A DNA stretch of 64,000 nucleotides from Trissonchulus latispiculum (lineage: Eukaryota > Nematoda > Enoplea > Enoplida > Ironidae): assembly GCA_030248195.1 (NCBI GenBank), contig JASAND010011064.1:1-64000 (forward strand), given 5' to 3'. Shown in pieces: positions 23,205-37,150 of this stretch (positions within the stretch are counted from its first letter, which is position 1; each line of letters starts with the position of its first letter). The position numbers and the translations under genes are program-made. The notes beneath the pieces are model-generated. The model worked only from the letters and a program-made list of their open reading frames with translations, was not told where the DNA came from and ran no database searches.

Positions 23205-23384
23205 CCGCTTCACTCAGCTGAATGCTGTATCGTTGATTTAAACTGGTAACCATGAAATCCTGAATTACTGCTTGTGGAGTATTCAATATACCGTACTGAT
23301 ATCCCATGGGGCCATAATATAGAATGGATATTGTTATAGTAGCTACAAATAGGTGCTTATGCATTGCTTGCGTATCCCTTGAAA
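23205..23384 (-). CDS. Orphan exon resembling the N-terminus of an SLC2 (GLUT) sugar transporter
   Basis: A 180-nt minus-strand exon lies between an acceptor (tgtttcag) and a donor (gtaaat), phase 1 at both ends. Its translation includes HLFVATITISILYYGPMGYQ and then YGILNTPQAVIQDF, which parallels the first transmembrane helix and the GYNIGVINAPQ motif of facilitative glucose transporters. A following polar segment resembles the first extracellular loop. No further SLC2 exons are visible downstream on this strand in the window. The rest of the gene is either beyond position 1, with the transposon filling the intron, or has been lost. Confidence 0.6.
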
Positions 23385-23399
23385 CTGAAACATTAAAGC

Positions 23400-24267
23400 A
23401 ACATTTTAATGACAAAGTTAATGCAACAACTTTAATAATGCCAAACTTTCAGCAACCCCTCCAGCGGTTTTCTTTCAAGTTAACCACATAAACTTCCTTT
23501 TCGTGCAGGTAACTCAGGAAGGAATGAAGTCCGGTTACCACAAATCTTGTATCTTGTATCCTACTACATATTCGCGTTGCATAGGCTAATTATATACGGA
23601 GAAAAACTCTGGAACTACGACTACATTTAACCGCAATGTTAGGCGGCCCCGGCAGGGGCGGCCCGGTATGATTTAAAAAGTTTTTGTGATTTGCGCTCTA
23701 GCTTCACTGAAGCTCGCGGCTGACTTACAGATACGCAATAACAAAACAATGAAACGCGCTTCATCAAAACTTCAAATTGTTTCAGGAACAATATTTGTAT
23801 TCTTATCAGTACAATGAGTATGAGTCAGTTCAGAAGTGATAACAAAAAGATTGTCAGGTAGCGAGCGCACGAATAGGACGCAACTGATAACTAAGCTTTT
23901 TTACGTTTTAGCGTTTTTGTTGTTTATTATTATTCTAAGGACTCAACAAAATCCCAAACAGCATGGTGTCAATAGTACCCAATAGTAAATATAAAGTAAG
24001 TAAGTATAAAGTAAATCTATCAGTCAGTACTAAGAGATGTTCGCAAAAACGGTTTGCAGAGAATATTTTCATGCATTTTATGCGTTTTCCATTCGGTCCT
24101 ACAGTTATCAACTATCTAGCCAAAGTATTTCGCAGAATCGTTTCGGAACATAGGAACAAATCACAGTCCATCCGTATCGGAAAAGGCGACAGTAGCTTTC
24201 TGTTGATCTGCAACCACTGTGGTCACAAACACTAAAAATACAGGAAGACTGCCAGCTTTCCTATTAA
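23400..24267. other. Region without an assignable gene
   Basis: Contains a GC-rich snippet (gcggccccggcaggggcggc at 23641) and a 90-codon plus-strand frame (23963-24235) ending LLICNHCGHKH. It has a possible CxxC/HxH cluster, but I cannot link it to a family. Confidence 0.3.
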
Positions 24268-24439
24268 CTCTAAGGACCTTTTCAAGAAAGGGTAGAGTAG
24301 AGTTAAAATTAACTCAATCCTTTTCATGAAAGAGTTAAAAGAGGAAAGTGCAAGCTTGAGCGGAGTTAAAACTAGTTAAAACAGTTAATTTTAACTCTAC
24401 TCTACTCTACTCTACCCTTTCTTGAAAAGGCCCTTAGAG
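24268..24439. mobile_element. Palindromic MITE (CTCTAAGG ends)
   Basis: Left arm ctctaaggaccttttcaaga, continuing through aagggtagagtagagttaaa. The right arm is the reverse complement, ending cttgaaaaggcccttagag. Arms are ~46 bp with an ~80-bp centre. The ggcctttt...aaaagg tips recall the Harbinger-like element at 7778, but the TSD is unclear. Confidence 0.75.
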
Positions 24440-24832
24440 AAATGCAGACAAAAAGCAAGATTTGCTACCATTACTAATGCTCCTAACGCTTTGCCTCTAC
24501 GCACGCTGGCTGCAAAATTCCAACCTGGTGAACAGCATTCTAAAGGGTTTTGCGACACTGAACACTGTTTCAGTTGTGTTGAATTTCTATCAGCACCTTT
24601 GCTAGGAGATTTTTACGCTGACAAATGGCTTGGTTACCAAATTTGGTTATTTGGCCGGTGTCAGAAACTTTTGAAAGCCGTATTAAGTCTAGACTTAGCC
24701 ACTGCGACGAATTTAGCTATTTTGACGAAATGTATTAACAAAATAAGATCTTATATTTGCTATTCTAAAAGGCAGCATCGAAGGCACCGAAACCTAAATT
24801 TTGCAAGCAGGGAATATTTTGGCTTTCACTAA
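24440..24832 (+). other. 130-codon open frame of unknown nature
   Basis: The frame continues from the MITE edge and reads FCDTEHCFSCVEF and then YADKWLGYQIWLF before a stop. The Cys/His spacing is suggestive, but nothing confirms it as a gene. It may be a remnant interrupted by the preceding MITE. Confidence 0.25.
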
Positions 24833-24853
24833 TTCATGTTGGAGCACTGTTAC

Positions 24854-25284
24854 TAGAGTTGTGCCCGGGCCTTGAATCCTTGAGCCCGGGCCCGGTATTT
24901 GGAGCGGCAGGCCCGGCCCGGGCCCGCGCCCGTTCAGCCGCGAAGGCCCGGCCCGAGCCGGGCCTACTGGGCCTGCCGGGCCTTGGAGGCCCGGCCAGGC
25001 CCGGTCAGGCCCGGTCAGGCCCGGTCAAATTTTTGTTGTGCATATTTCAAAATTTTTCCGAAATGCATTCACTAGACAGTCAAATTTAAGCTCCCAGGAG
25101 TTGTCCAAGTTGCAATAAATAGCACTAACTATTGTTTGGCACTGTTTTTTGTATACCGGGCCTTCACCGGGCCGACCGGGCCTACACCGGGCCGCCGGGC
25201 CTACCGGGCCTCCCCCCGGGCCCGGCCCGGTTGGTTCAGCAGGCCCGGGCCCGGGCCGGGAAATTTCTTAACGGCACAACTCTA
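24854..25284. mobile_element. hAT-type MITE with 8-bp target duplication
   Basis: Terminal inverted repeats tagagttgtgcc / ggcacaactcta are flanked on both sides by actgttac (24846-24853 and 25285-25292). The 8-bp duplication and TAGRGTTG-like tip are hAT hallmarks. The interior is extraordinarily GC-rich, made of ggcccgggcc-type blocks in both orientations around an AT-rich centre. It is non-coding. Confidence 0.9.
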
Positions 25285-25916
25285 ACTGTTACACAATAAT
25301 GAAAACTCAAGGTTATAGCGTCGTTTTTTAGAATATAGTATACTTTTGAACTTTTAGTTCACTAATACTGACCTAAGTATCCTTTCCAAAGACATACTCT
25401 AGCTTTTCTAAAAGCTGGGATTTGTACAGCTACATGCGCACAAAACAACTTATTAAATGGGCTGGAAAAATGGAACCGAGATACTGTGCAATCGTTATAC
25501 CAATACTACAAATTGTAAGTGCCTATAAGTATACTTCATAGCACACCTTAGCGTGCATTCACTGATTTATACGCACGCCGTGTGGGAAGGTCCGAGTGTG
25601 GGGCACGAGTGCGCGAACCGCACGAGTGCCACGCACGAGGGCTTCCCATGCGACGTGCGCAGTAGAAATTAGTGAACAGCGCTAAGGTGTGTTGTAAAGT
25701 ACTTATACAACGATTAAACCTATCCTTAATTGATGAAACCTTACTCGCTTATGTTGCAGCTGGCAGATATGTTTAGACAAATTTCAGTGTAAAGTGGCAG
25801 TAACCTCATTGCTTGCCATGGCTGGGAGGCCTATTTTTTGGTGTGCAGGAGAGCTGTCTAGGTTGGAGCTTTACTGTACACACTGCTGTAGCATGCTGGA
25901 AACTGTATGCTTCATC

Positions 25917-27383
25917 GGTTGTGGGTAAAAGCAGGAACAGGGACAGGGACAGGGACAGGGACGGGTGGGTAAAAGCAGGGATGTCTCAGGGACGGGTTGG
26001 TAAACTCAGGGACGGGTGGGTAAACTCAGGGACGGGTGGGTAAAATCAGGGACGGGTGGGTAAACCCAGGGACGGGTGGGTAAAATCAGGGACGGGTGGG
26101 TAAACTCAGGGACGGGTGGGTAAAATCAGGGACGGGTGGGTAAACTCAGGGACGGGTTGGTAAACTCAGGCACGGCTCAGGGACGGGTGGGTAAAAGAAG
26201 GGACGGCTCAGGAATTGGTGGCTAAAAACAGGGACGGCTCAGGGACGGGTGGCTAAAACAGGGACGGCTCAGGGACGGGTGGCTAAAAACAGGGACGGGT
26301 TGGTAAACTCAGGGACGGGTTGGTAAACTCAGGCACGGCTCAGGGACGGGTGGGTAAAAGAAGGGACGGCTCAGGAATTGGTGGCTAAAAACAGGGACGG
26401 CTCAGGGACGGGTGGCTAAAAACAGGGACGGGTTGGTAAACTCAGGGACGGCTGGGTAAACTCAGGGACGGCTCAGGGACGGGTGGGTAAAAGAAGGGAC
26501 GGCTCAGGAATGGGTGGCTAAAAACAGGGACGGCTCAGGGACGGGTGGCTAAAAACAGGGACGGGTTGGTAAACTCAGGGATGGGTTGGTAAATTCAGGC
26601 ACGGCTCAGGGACGGGTGGGTAAAAGAAGGGACGGCTCAGGAATGGGTGGCTAAAAGCAGGGACGGCTCAGGGACGGGTGGCTAAAAACAGGGACGGGTT
26701 GGTAAACTCAGGGACGGCTGGGTAAACTCAGGGACGGCTCAGGGACGGACTCGTCCCTGAGTTTGCCCACCCGTCACTGTGTTTACCAACCCGTCCCTGA
26801 GCCGTCCCTGCTTTTACCCACCCGTCCCTGGGCCGTCCCTGAGTTTACCCACCCGTCCCTGAGTTTACCCACCCGTCCCTGACCCGTCCCTGCTTTTACC
26901 CACCCGTCCCTGGGCCGTCCCTGAGTTTACCAACCCGTTCCTGAGCCGTCCCTGCTTTTACCCACCCGACCCTGGGCTGTCCCTGATTTTACCAACCCGT
27001 TCCTGAGCCGTCCCTGTCTTTCCCTGAGTTTACCAACCCGTGCCTGAGTTTACCCACCCGTTCCTGAGCCGTCCCTGCTTTTACCCACCCGTCCCTGAGT
27101 CGTCCCTGAGTTTACCAACCCGTTCCTGAGCCGTCCCTGCTTTTACCCACCCGTTCCTGAGCCGTCCCTGCTTTTACCCACCCGTTCCTGAGCCGTCCCT
27201 GCTTTTACCCACCCGACCCTGGGCTGTCCCTGAGTTTACCAACCCGTTCCTGAGCCGTCCCTGTCTGTCCCTGAGTTTACCCACCCGTCCCTGAGTTTAC
27301 CAACCCGTCCCTGAGACATCCCTGCTTTTACCCACCCGTCCCTGTCCCTGTCCCTGTCCCTGTTCCTGCTTTTACCCACAACC
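25917..27383. mobile_element. Fold-back element made of inverted minisatellites, 9-bp TSD
   Basis: The left half is ~45 tandem variants of gggacgggtgggtaaactca. The right half is the reverse complement (cccacccgtccctgagttta), meeting at ~26745-26760. The outermost bases ggttgtgggtaaaagcagga and their complement form the terminal repeat. The 9-bp flank tgcttcatc occurs at 25908-25916 and 27384-27392. The uninterrupted sister unit (near 33000) carries the empty-site sequence around tgcttca, which confirms the insertion. A 9-bp TSD and GGTT tip point to a Mutator-like fold-back element. It encodes nothing. Confidence 0.85.
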
Positions 27384-27894
27384 TGCTTCATCAACATAGA
27401 TTACGGACAGGCCTCCTAGCGAGCAGCGTGCGTATAACTTAGTTATACGCACGCTGCACTGTGCATTATCTGATTTATATGCACTGTCTTTACACAGTAA
27501 AAGTGCAAAAGAGTTGTATAAGTATTCTTTATAGCACACCTTAGCGTGCATTCACTGATTTATACGCACGCCGTGTGGGAAGCTCCGAGTGTGGGGCACG
27601 AGTGCGCGAAGCGCACGAGTGCCACGCACGAGGGCTTCCCATGCGACGTGCGCAATAGAAATTAGTGAACAGCGCTAAGGTGTGTTGTAAAGGGTTTACA
27701 TTCATTACCGAGAATTGCTTTAACGAGAATTGCTCTACCGAGAATTGCTTTACCGAGAATTGCTTAAGAGAGAATTTGCTTAACCGAGAAAGTGTCTATA
27801 ATTATATGTACGAATGTGAAGTATACAGAATGTTATATTATATATAACACATAATATACGGCTACATATATCTGCAAGTACATAGAGTCATAAA

Positions 27895-29323
<1,429 letters not shown>

Positions 29324-32287
29324 ATGGAAGTTTTGAGATCTTGCCGAGGAAGGCAGCAAATAGCTTCTGGTGGTTACGTTTATCGCAAAAATAAACAGAC
29401 GCAGACAACTGAGTACTGGCGTTGTGTGAATTCGAACTGTTCGGGTAGAGGGAAATCTGAGCTGGGTGGAGTTGGGTTTGTAGCAACAGGGCAACATAAC
29501 CATGCGGCCGACGATTCTGGTGTGGGCGTTAGAAGGGCTATTTCTGAAATGAAGCATCGAGCCGCTAGTGAGTTCATACCGTGCCAACAGATCTATAGAG
29601 AGTGTGTTGGAGTGCTGCCTCCTGCCGTAGCCGATGAAATGCCTCCTTCAGCTAGAGTGGTCCAATCACTTGCCAGACATCGACGATCGACCATACCACC
29701 AATTCCAGCTACTGCACAACAACTGGTCATTGCCGGTATGTGGGCCAGGGATCGGGAAGGTGAGAATTGGCTTTTAGTGGACGAGGTGCACCAAGGTAAA
29801 CGTATCATCGCATTCTGCTCACATTTCGGACTTCGAGTACTTTGTCGTGAAGGAAATATTGTTGCGGCCGATGGGACTTTCAAAACCGTGCCTAATATAT
29901 TCTGCCAGCTTCTTACCTTGCATACTCGCTATTTCGGGATGTCCATTCCCTGTGTTTATGCTCTTCTTCCCGACAAGACGAAGAGCACTTACACAGCATT
30001 ATTTCGATTTCTCAAAGATGCGGCCGCCACTCAAGAAATGGAATTTCGGCCTGCAGCATTTCTCACAGACTTTGAGTCGGGCTTAGTTGAGTCGATCCGC
30101 CAAGAGTTTGGAGTGCCTAACCAAGGTTGTCTTTTTCATTTCGGCCAAGCTGTATTTCGCTGGATCGCTTCTCATGGATTGAAGCCGCTCTATAACGCTG
30201 ATCCTGAGTTCAAATTGGGTGTGAGACTAATTTTAGCTCTAGCCTTTCTCCCACCAGCCGAAATTCCTAATGCGTATGAGCAAATCCGCGGTCCGTTGTT
30301 GGAAATGTTTCCGAACAGTCAGGAATTTCTGAACTACTTTGAAGTAAGATTAACTTAAGCTAAGATTAGTATGGAAAGGGATTCGAACCTCTAAGCTGTA
30401 ATTTCTAGTTTGTGTGCCCATAGCAGATATATGGGGTATAATTATACCTGAAAATAATCACAACCCTTTAGGCACCCCCTCCCTATAGGGAAAGTATCAG
30501 AGTTCCGTATCAGAAACGCCCCCTTCAACCTGATCCAGATCATAGTCCAAATCATTTTAGCGCAAACCCCAGCAGTTTTGCAGTTTAGTTTCCAACAGGA
30601 AGCCCCCAAACCTTCTCGATCTCGTTGGTCGTAGCTAGAGGGACTTAACCTTCAAACTTTCGGACCATCTGGGTTTTCTCTAGCCCAAAAAAAGTGGGGG
30701 GGGGACGTGGGGGGGGTCCCCCCACTTGTGGGGGGGGGGGGACCGAGTGGGGAGGGGGGAAGGGGTCGAGTGGGGGGGGGACCCAAAATGTGAGGGGGGG
30801 TCCCCCCTCCACTAAAGAAAACCCAGACCATTATACAAATGCTTAATTCTGCTTAATATTAAACTTAGTGATGGGCACTGTATATCCGGTCCGAATATCC
30901 AGAGATCCGCTAACGCCAAGTAGGCGGAATATCCGGTGCCGAAAAAATATCCAGTGCGCATCACTAAATTTAAACTATTGTTTCAGGGGCAGTGGCTTAA
31001 TAACCCTCGAATTCCTCTTCAAATGTGGAGTGTTTATGATAGAGCTCAACGCACCAACAACGAAGTAGAGGGCTGGCATAGTTGTTTGATCAAAATTATG
31101 GGAAAGCCTCACCCTAACATTTTTGAATTTATTTTCAAAATTGGCCTCATTGAAAGCCAAACCAGATCGACCGCCGTTAAGCTGGAAAGAGGCGAGCAGA
31201 TTGTCCGCCGTAATCGCAAGTATGAGGCCATCAATGCGCGTGTCAATAATTTGTCTGCCAAATATTTTACTTTGGGGGAAATAAATCAGATGGAATACCT
31301 TCGTGGCGTGTCCTATGCCGTGTCAAAAATCCCAATGGACGCTGAAACAGGTAAAAGTAGAAATTACGGGATGCAAGCATTTTGTCTCAGTCTTTGTCTG
31401 GTAAAGATGGGTTATTTTTCTTAGAAAGCTTAGCTTAGATGCATTTTAGTTCCTGCTTCAGTCAGGATCAGTCGGACCCAGTGGGGGCGGGGAATGTGAT
31501 CCGTCGCGATTCGAAGAAAGAAAAAATTAAGGAGAAATTTTATTGTTTTTATTGCAAAAACAAAAAATTTCTTCAACTTCTGGGGCACTCTGCCCCCATA
31601 CCCCCCGGTAAGAAAAGTTTACCGCCACCCCCGTCACCAAATCCTGGATACGCCAGTGGCTTCAGTGCCTTTTCCAGAATCAGGATAGTTTCAGTTTCAA
31701 TTTTAGTTTCAGTCAACGTAGACCCCTCTAAAGTTGGCTTAGAAATTTAATCCCCTTGAAACTTATGTAGGCGCCGTTGTGGTGATACGGAAAGATTATG
31801 GTAGTAAATTAAATGAATTTTTAACTATTCATTTATTTTGCTTTAAGTTGATGACGAGGAAAACGGTGGCCATGTTCCTGCAGGAAATGTGGACGCAGCT
31901 AACGGAGAATTAGATCCAGCGGAAAACGTGGAAGCATTAGATACAAGCGGAAGTGAAACCGAATCAGAAATTGAAGGTCCAACTTAGTTTTCTACGCAAT
32001 TTCTGTGAAAGTACATGTTTCCAGTTATGATCGTGAATGTGATGAAGTTTTACTGAATTTTTGCAGCTCTGATTCTGGAATGCGTATTTGGCTAGTGCCT
32101 TATGTTTTTGAAGGGTCCTGTATCTCTTGTTAAAGTGTGTTCTGTTGTCGTAAATGTATGAATGAAAATTATTTCTAAATTGCATTCTTATTTTATTTTC
32201 TATTTTATTTCAGATGAGGATCCATTTGCTGTAGAAAATCTAGATGTCCATGGATTGGCCGAGTATCTAGGCTACATGGGCGACTGA
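29324..32287 (+). CDS. FLYWCH + MULE transposase, four exons, 528 aa
   Basis: Exons are 29324-30343, 30987-31350, 31848-31976 and 32214-32287. All have GT/AG borders and matching phases, and they total 1587 nt without a stop. Residues ~5-65 form a FLYWCH-type zinc finger: YWRCVNSNC followed by a GQHNHA His pair. The DDE catalytic core follows. The first Asp is residue 183 in VAADGTFKTVP and the second is residue 249 in FLTDFESGL, with the conserved CLFHFGQAV after it. The Glu is residue 368 in RTNNEVEGWHS, early in exon 2. Exons 3 and 4 add an acidic tail ending LAEYLGYMGD. The family moves DNA by cut-and-paste and leaves 9-bp duplications, as seen around this element. With all three catalytic residues and an intact spliced frame, the gene looks functional. 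I start at the ATG at 29324, just after a plausible 5' acceptor. Confidence 0.9.
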
Positions 32288-33321
32288 CCAGAAAGTCAGC
32301 CATCGACTAGACTATGCCTGTTATATTTGTGATCTCAAAATGTCGAACTGTGCAAATTTTTATGCCAAATCCGGATTATATGTGTGCCTGTTTATATACG
32401 CTGCGTGTATTTGTTGTGATTGAAATAGTGTTTTGCTTTTACGGTATTGTTAGTTGTTATCTGTTTGGAATGAAAAACGAGTAAAATCCGTATGTAACTT
32501 TGAATCAATAGTTATGTTAAATTGATTAAATTAACTAGCTTAAGTTGAGTAAAATATTATTTTAGGAGCATAATCCAAGTGTAAATAATTGTTTACATAG
32601 GTAGTTTCCAGCAATTCTCGGTTAAGCAATTCTCGGTTAAGCAATTCTCGGTTATGCGTTTTCTCGCTTAAGCAAAATCCATTTACTTGGACTTTCTCGG
32701 TTAAGCAAAATTTTGAATTAACGTGCGCCAATTTTCTCGGTAAAGCAATTCTCGGTAAAGCAATTCTCGGTAATGAACGCACACGGTTGTAAAGTACTTA
32801 TACAACGATTAAATCTATCCATAATTGATGAAACCTTACTAGTTTATGTTGCAGCAGACAGATATGTCTCGACAAATTTTAACGTAAAGTGGCAGCATTG
32901 TTGCCATGGCTGGGAGGCCAATTTTTTGGTGTGCAGCAGAGCTGTCTAGGTTGGAGCTCTGCTGTACACACTGCTGAAGCATGCAGTGAACTGTATGCTT
33001 CAGCGTCATAGATTAGGGTCAGGCCTCCCAGCGTGCAGCGTGCGTATAAATTAGTTATACGCACGCTGCGCTGTGCATTATCTGATTTATATGCACAGTC
33101 TTTACACAGTAAAAGTGCGAAAGAGTTGTATAATGTGTTATCTCGTCACATTATATGAAGTTAAAAGATTCAGGTAGCATATGAATACGCAAGCAAAGCA
33201 TTCATTCACAGAAATAAGTTAAAATTACACGAAATCTGCACTAACAAAAACAAGTAAAAGAAAACACAATGTCATCTATGCTGCCAGTGTGAGTTTGCGA
33301 ATTTGTTGTTTTTTTCGGTAG

Positions 33322-35877
33322 ATTATATGCGCGGCCGCCTTCGCATGTACGACTCTGGTCAAGGATTATCTTGCATCGGCATTAGAGGTTACAAAGACTA
33401 TAACTTGGATATATTCAGTATCCGATATTTGTTTGGTGCCCTTTACGATACTTCAGGCATAAAATTTGCTATTATAAAAATTATTGTGGTACTGGTTGAA
33501 CTTGTCGACTTCATTGTTGCTTTGGTACTCCTATGCTTCCGTTTGCAAACCAAGTACCATCAGAAAGCGGTAAGCTATGCTATGCTATTTCAGATGACAA
33601 TACCTACTTGATTTTGTAGCATTTCATCTGTGATCTCCGTTTTGCAGAAATATAAATTCAGAAATTATACCACAACAAATGACTTTACCTCATTTAACAT
33701 GACACATATAATGTTGCAATATTACTAGCAATTAGTTAAAATTACAATATTCTATGGTTAAGGTTTGCGCAATTAGTAAAACAAACCAATTACCTACCAT
33801 AAGATCGAGCCATTCAGTGAGTATAGAGACATGCACATTTGTGTGCAAAGTTTTTCAAGCGGTCGAAGTCTTACAATGTCAACTCGTCAACTCTTTTTCA
33901 TGCCATCCCCACTTTGTCAACTCTTTTCCGAATTATATAATCAGTTTTGCTTGTAGGGGAACAGCTTCAATTTTCACAAATAATTTTAGTTGATTAAAAC
34001 AGAAATATTTATGTGTTTAATTATCTGCAAGATTTGATTTAAAAAACATCAATTGAGGAAAACTTTAAAAAATTTAGTATTTGTAAAGGTAGTGAGACAT
34101 TAATCTGAGTTTAAAAGGAAATTAAAAAATTTAATAAATCTTTATATTATTTTTGCAATTGATGTTTTCCATGCCAAATCTTATTTATGACTAAAAATTT
34201 AATTTTATCTGTTTAAATTGATTAACCAAAATGAATACGTTTTCAGAGTTAAAACTTTTTAGTCAGTGTAAAGCAAGTCCCCTCTGAGAAAAACTGATTG
34301 GCTGAAAACTGAAACTGAAAACTGAAAACAAGCTGACAAAGTGGAGATGACATGAAAAAGAGTTGACAAAGTGGGGATGCCTTACAAAAAGTTAACAAAG
34401 TGGGGATTGAGTGAAAAAGAGTTGACTAACTGGGGACAACCTTAAGTATAGGGATTAGAGTTGACAACCTGGAGAGTTGACATACTGGGGATACGCCCTT
34501 ACAATTTGTGTTATTTTCTTAATTGTTATTAGGACAGTATACTTCCCTTCTCCATGGTCACTTTCACTGTACTGGGATTCTTCCTGGAAGCCTGGACTAT
34601 TGTTCCGCTTTCAATAATGCCTTGCCTTGCCATAGTTTATTCTTCTATTGCTTCAACGGTAATGTTTCGATCAAGAGTTTTCAATAGTATCTTGTAAAGT
34701 AACTATCTGAACTATTAACATCTAGTTATAATTCAGGCTTCGTCTCGGTGGGTAGAACTGTTGTTATCAGCTGATTCAGTCATCGTTTCATCATCGTCAG
34801 CGTTTTACGTAGCTAGGATGTATCGGTATCCGGTGCCAACAAACAATTGCAGACAACAATAAGATCAGAAATACATAACTTTCCACTATATTTATCACGG
34901 CCAAATTCGAAACTACGTCAACATAAATTTAGCAAATTTCAATTAGAGATGGTATGGTGTTGCTTATCAGCCTTATTGGGTTTGCTACACTCTTTGAGAA
35001 GTTGAATGTTCTCAAAGGTTTGATGTTTGACCCGTTTCGCACAGATGGTAAATCGCTCACCAATTTTCTGTGCTTAACGAGTCTGCATGTCTGGTTTGTG
35101 ATTCAACATTAGTGATTTGCCTGCTAGCAGGCGAGGAAAAACCCATCGCCAGTGTGATTTTAATAGGTTTATTATTGTAGCTCCCGCTGCCTGTCAATAA
35201 ATTTTATGGGACTTCGAAAATTTTGAAATTTTTTGGTCCCAACATGGGGGTCAGACAGGGTTAACTTTGGGGGGGTTACCCTGAACTGCTGGAAGACCTA
35301 GCTCAAAACAGATTGCGGTTCACAGAGGATATGTTTCGAACTTCACTAGGCGTATGCAATTTGGTTCTAGTGCCTGTGGTGCGACCTGGGGGACCCAGTG
35401 AAGCTTCAGTAAACAATTAGTAGATTTGAAGGCATCAAAAAGTAAATTCTATCTTGACATGGGCCCGAATTAAAACCGGTGTCGACTGCTACAAATTTTA
35501 GTTTTGCCCATAAGACATTTTGCAGCTGCTTTCCCCTTCTTTAAATCTAGGCAACATAAGATTTTACTGGAGAGTGATTTTTTAATATTTAGATATTGCT
35601 ACTTATCAGTTTTACACTTTGGTCTGTGGATGGATGCCTGAGTCTGCATGCTCAAGCCTACAGATCCTCAGGCTTTGGTAAAACGCCGTTAGGGTTTCCG
35701 CATCAAACTTATATTCCAGCCTATAAAATACTCTCTTTGGACGTTCATGGACCCAGATACTACGGCAAGGGTGAAGGCGTATCGACTGAAAGTGACCATG
35801 CTTCAAGCTATGCAAGCAGATGCTGCCCTGAAACCATAACAAAGTCCTCCACTGCCCGATCAAATGAGACTGCTTAG
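33322..35877 (+). CDS. Host multi-pass membrane protein, at least three exons, alternative last exon
   Basis: Exons 33322-33569, 34533-34658 and 35593-35877 are all joined in phase 0 with GT/AG borders. The first encodes a soluble stretch (RMYDSGQGLSCIGIRGYKDY) and a hydrophobic helix (KIIVVLVELVDFIVALVLLC). The second encodes one or two helices (VTFTVLGFFLEAWTIVPL). The third has a helix (ILLLISFTLWSVDG) and a Ser/Thr-rich cytosolic tail to the stop. Hydrophobic helices of this number and spacing suggest a small four-span protein. I do not recognise the family. The exon at 34737-34862 is also in frame, has an acceptor and ends in TAA after 41 residues, so it could be an alternative terminal exon giving a form without the last helix. 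Any exon upstream of 33322 is unclear; ATG is available at 33327. Confidence 0.6.
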
Positions 35878-36930
35878 CCTACAGGCTCTACTTGCCCGAA
35901 GTAGTCTAGTGGACAATTAAATACTAGCAGTTGTTGTTAGCTGTCAAGTTCAAGAACACTCGAACTACAAACGTAAAATGCTTCGAACAAACCTTGCAAC
36001 AATATGTACTATGCGTTTCTTTCACAGTGAAGTAGCTTTTGTTCTGTGTACTTGCCAAAGTGTATACTAGTCTGGTCTTAAAGAGAATGATATTTAATTC
36101 TACTACTATAATAGGCAAGTAGCTGAGTTCTTGCCAAATTGCAGCCAAAGCGGAATTTTAGAAACCGGTCGCATACCTGGCTCTTTGCAGTCATGTTGGC
36201 CAATCGGGCAGCCGACTTTACCGAACTGCCCTACCCTAGCGGATCTGACCAACCATGACATCATTACCGGCCTGATCAGCACAGTAGTTTGATAGGCTTA
36301 CTAGTCCTGATGGAATTTGATACAGCAAATTTTAAGCAGTTTGCAATGAAGTGCCCATTTACATCAATCATTATACTGTAAATAGAACACGACTCACCGG
36401 TGTTGTAAGGTTCAAGTCAAGGCAGCCGATGTATCGTAATAACCTGAAAGACCACATTGGCAAATAATACATGATGAAAAGACATTATAGTAGACAACAC
36501 GAGTACACACTACAACGGAACATCTCATTTTCTGAGTGATTAACTGTACTTTGTTTCCAGGCCCAGTTTCCAAAATTCCTTATTTTCAAAGCTGAAGGTT
36601 ATTAAACTGCGCACCGCGGGCCTACCCAGGTAGTTCTTCATCCCTGCTTACGTTTTTGAGCGATGCCAAAACCGTGTGAGTAAGAAAAATCTAAGCAAAA
36701 TTGGAGTCAGCTTTGGTTTTATTCGTCCTATGTGAGAGCATAAACTATCTGTTTCAGTAAACAATAACCTTACATTATCTTCATATTTTGTTATAACATA
36801 GTTGTAATTAAAATCGTACACTAAGCATTTTGACAATCCCAATACAGTAAATCCAACATATATTGGTTTAATACATAATTCTACAATAACTCGTTTCATG
36901 GATACTGCTACCAGGTCATCCGAGAATATA
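35878..36930. other. 3' UTR and intergenic, no gene seen
   Basis: No coding frame of interest. Confidence 0.35.
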
Positions 36931-37094
36931 GTTGAACGGGCATATCTAGGTGTATATACATATATATATACATACATATATGTATATATATACATATGAA
37001 AAACTAGCAATAATACGGCCTGCGATTCTAAACAATCGTTCAAACAAATTATTCCTTCTGTTTAACGAACACTGGCTTTGCAATATTAGCTATC

Positions 37095-37150
37095 AAATTT
37101 GCATATCTAATTTGCATATTTCGAAATTCGGGCTATATAAACGCAAGCAT
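37095..37150 (+). promoter_or_regulatory. Promoter-like cluster (two octamers and a TATA box)
   Basis: Two atttgcat octamer motifs lie 15 bp apart, followed by ctatataaacgc and ~25 bp later ttagttgcattc. This looks like a pol II core promoter or the U3/R of a solo LTR. No ORF follows, and flanking repeats that would define an LTR were not found. Confidence 0.3.

Noticed and set aside
26745..26765. Possible replication origin or CRISPR-like array in the regular repeats of 25.9-27.4 kb
   Set aside because: Units are contiguous and degenerate, without unique spacers, and the two arrays are mirror images within a 9-bp TSD. It is a fold-back transposon.
35612..35863. Minus-strand 83-codon frame opposite the last exon of the membrane protein
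   Set aside because: The plus strand has an acceptor, phase continuity and a membrane helix; the minus frame is its shadow.
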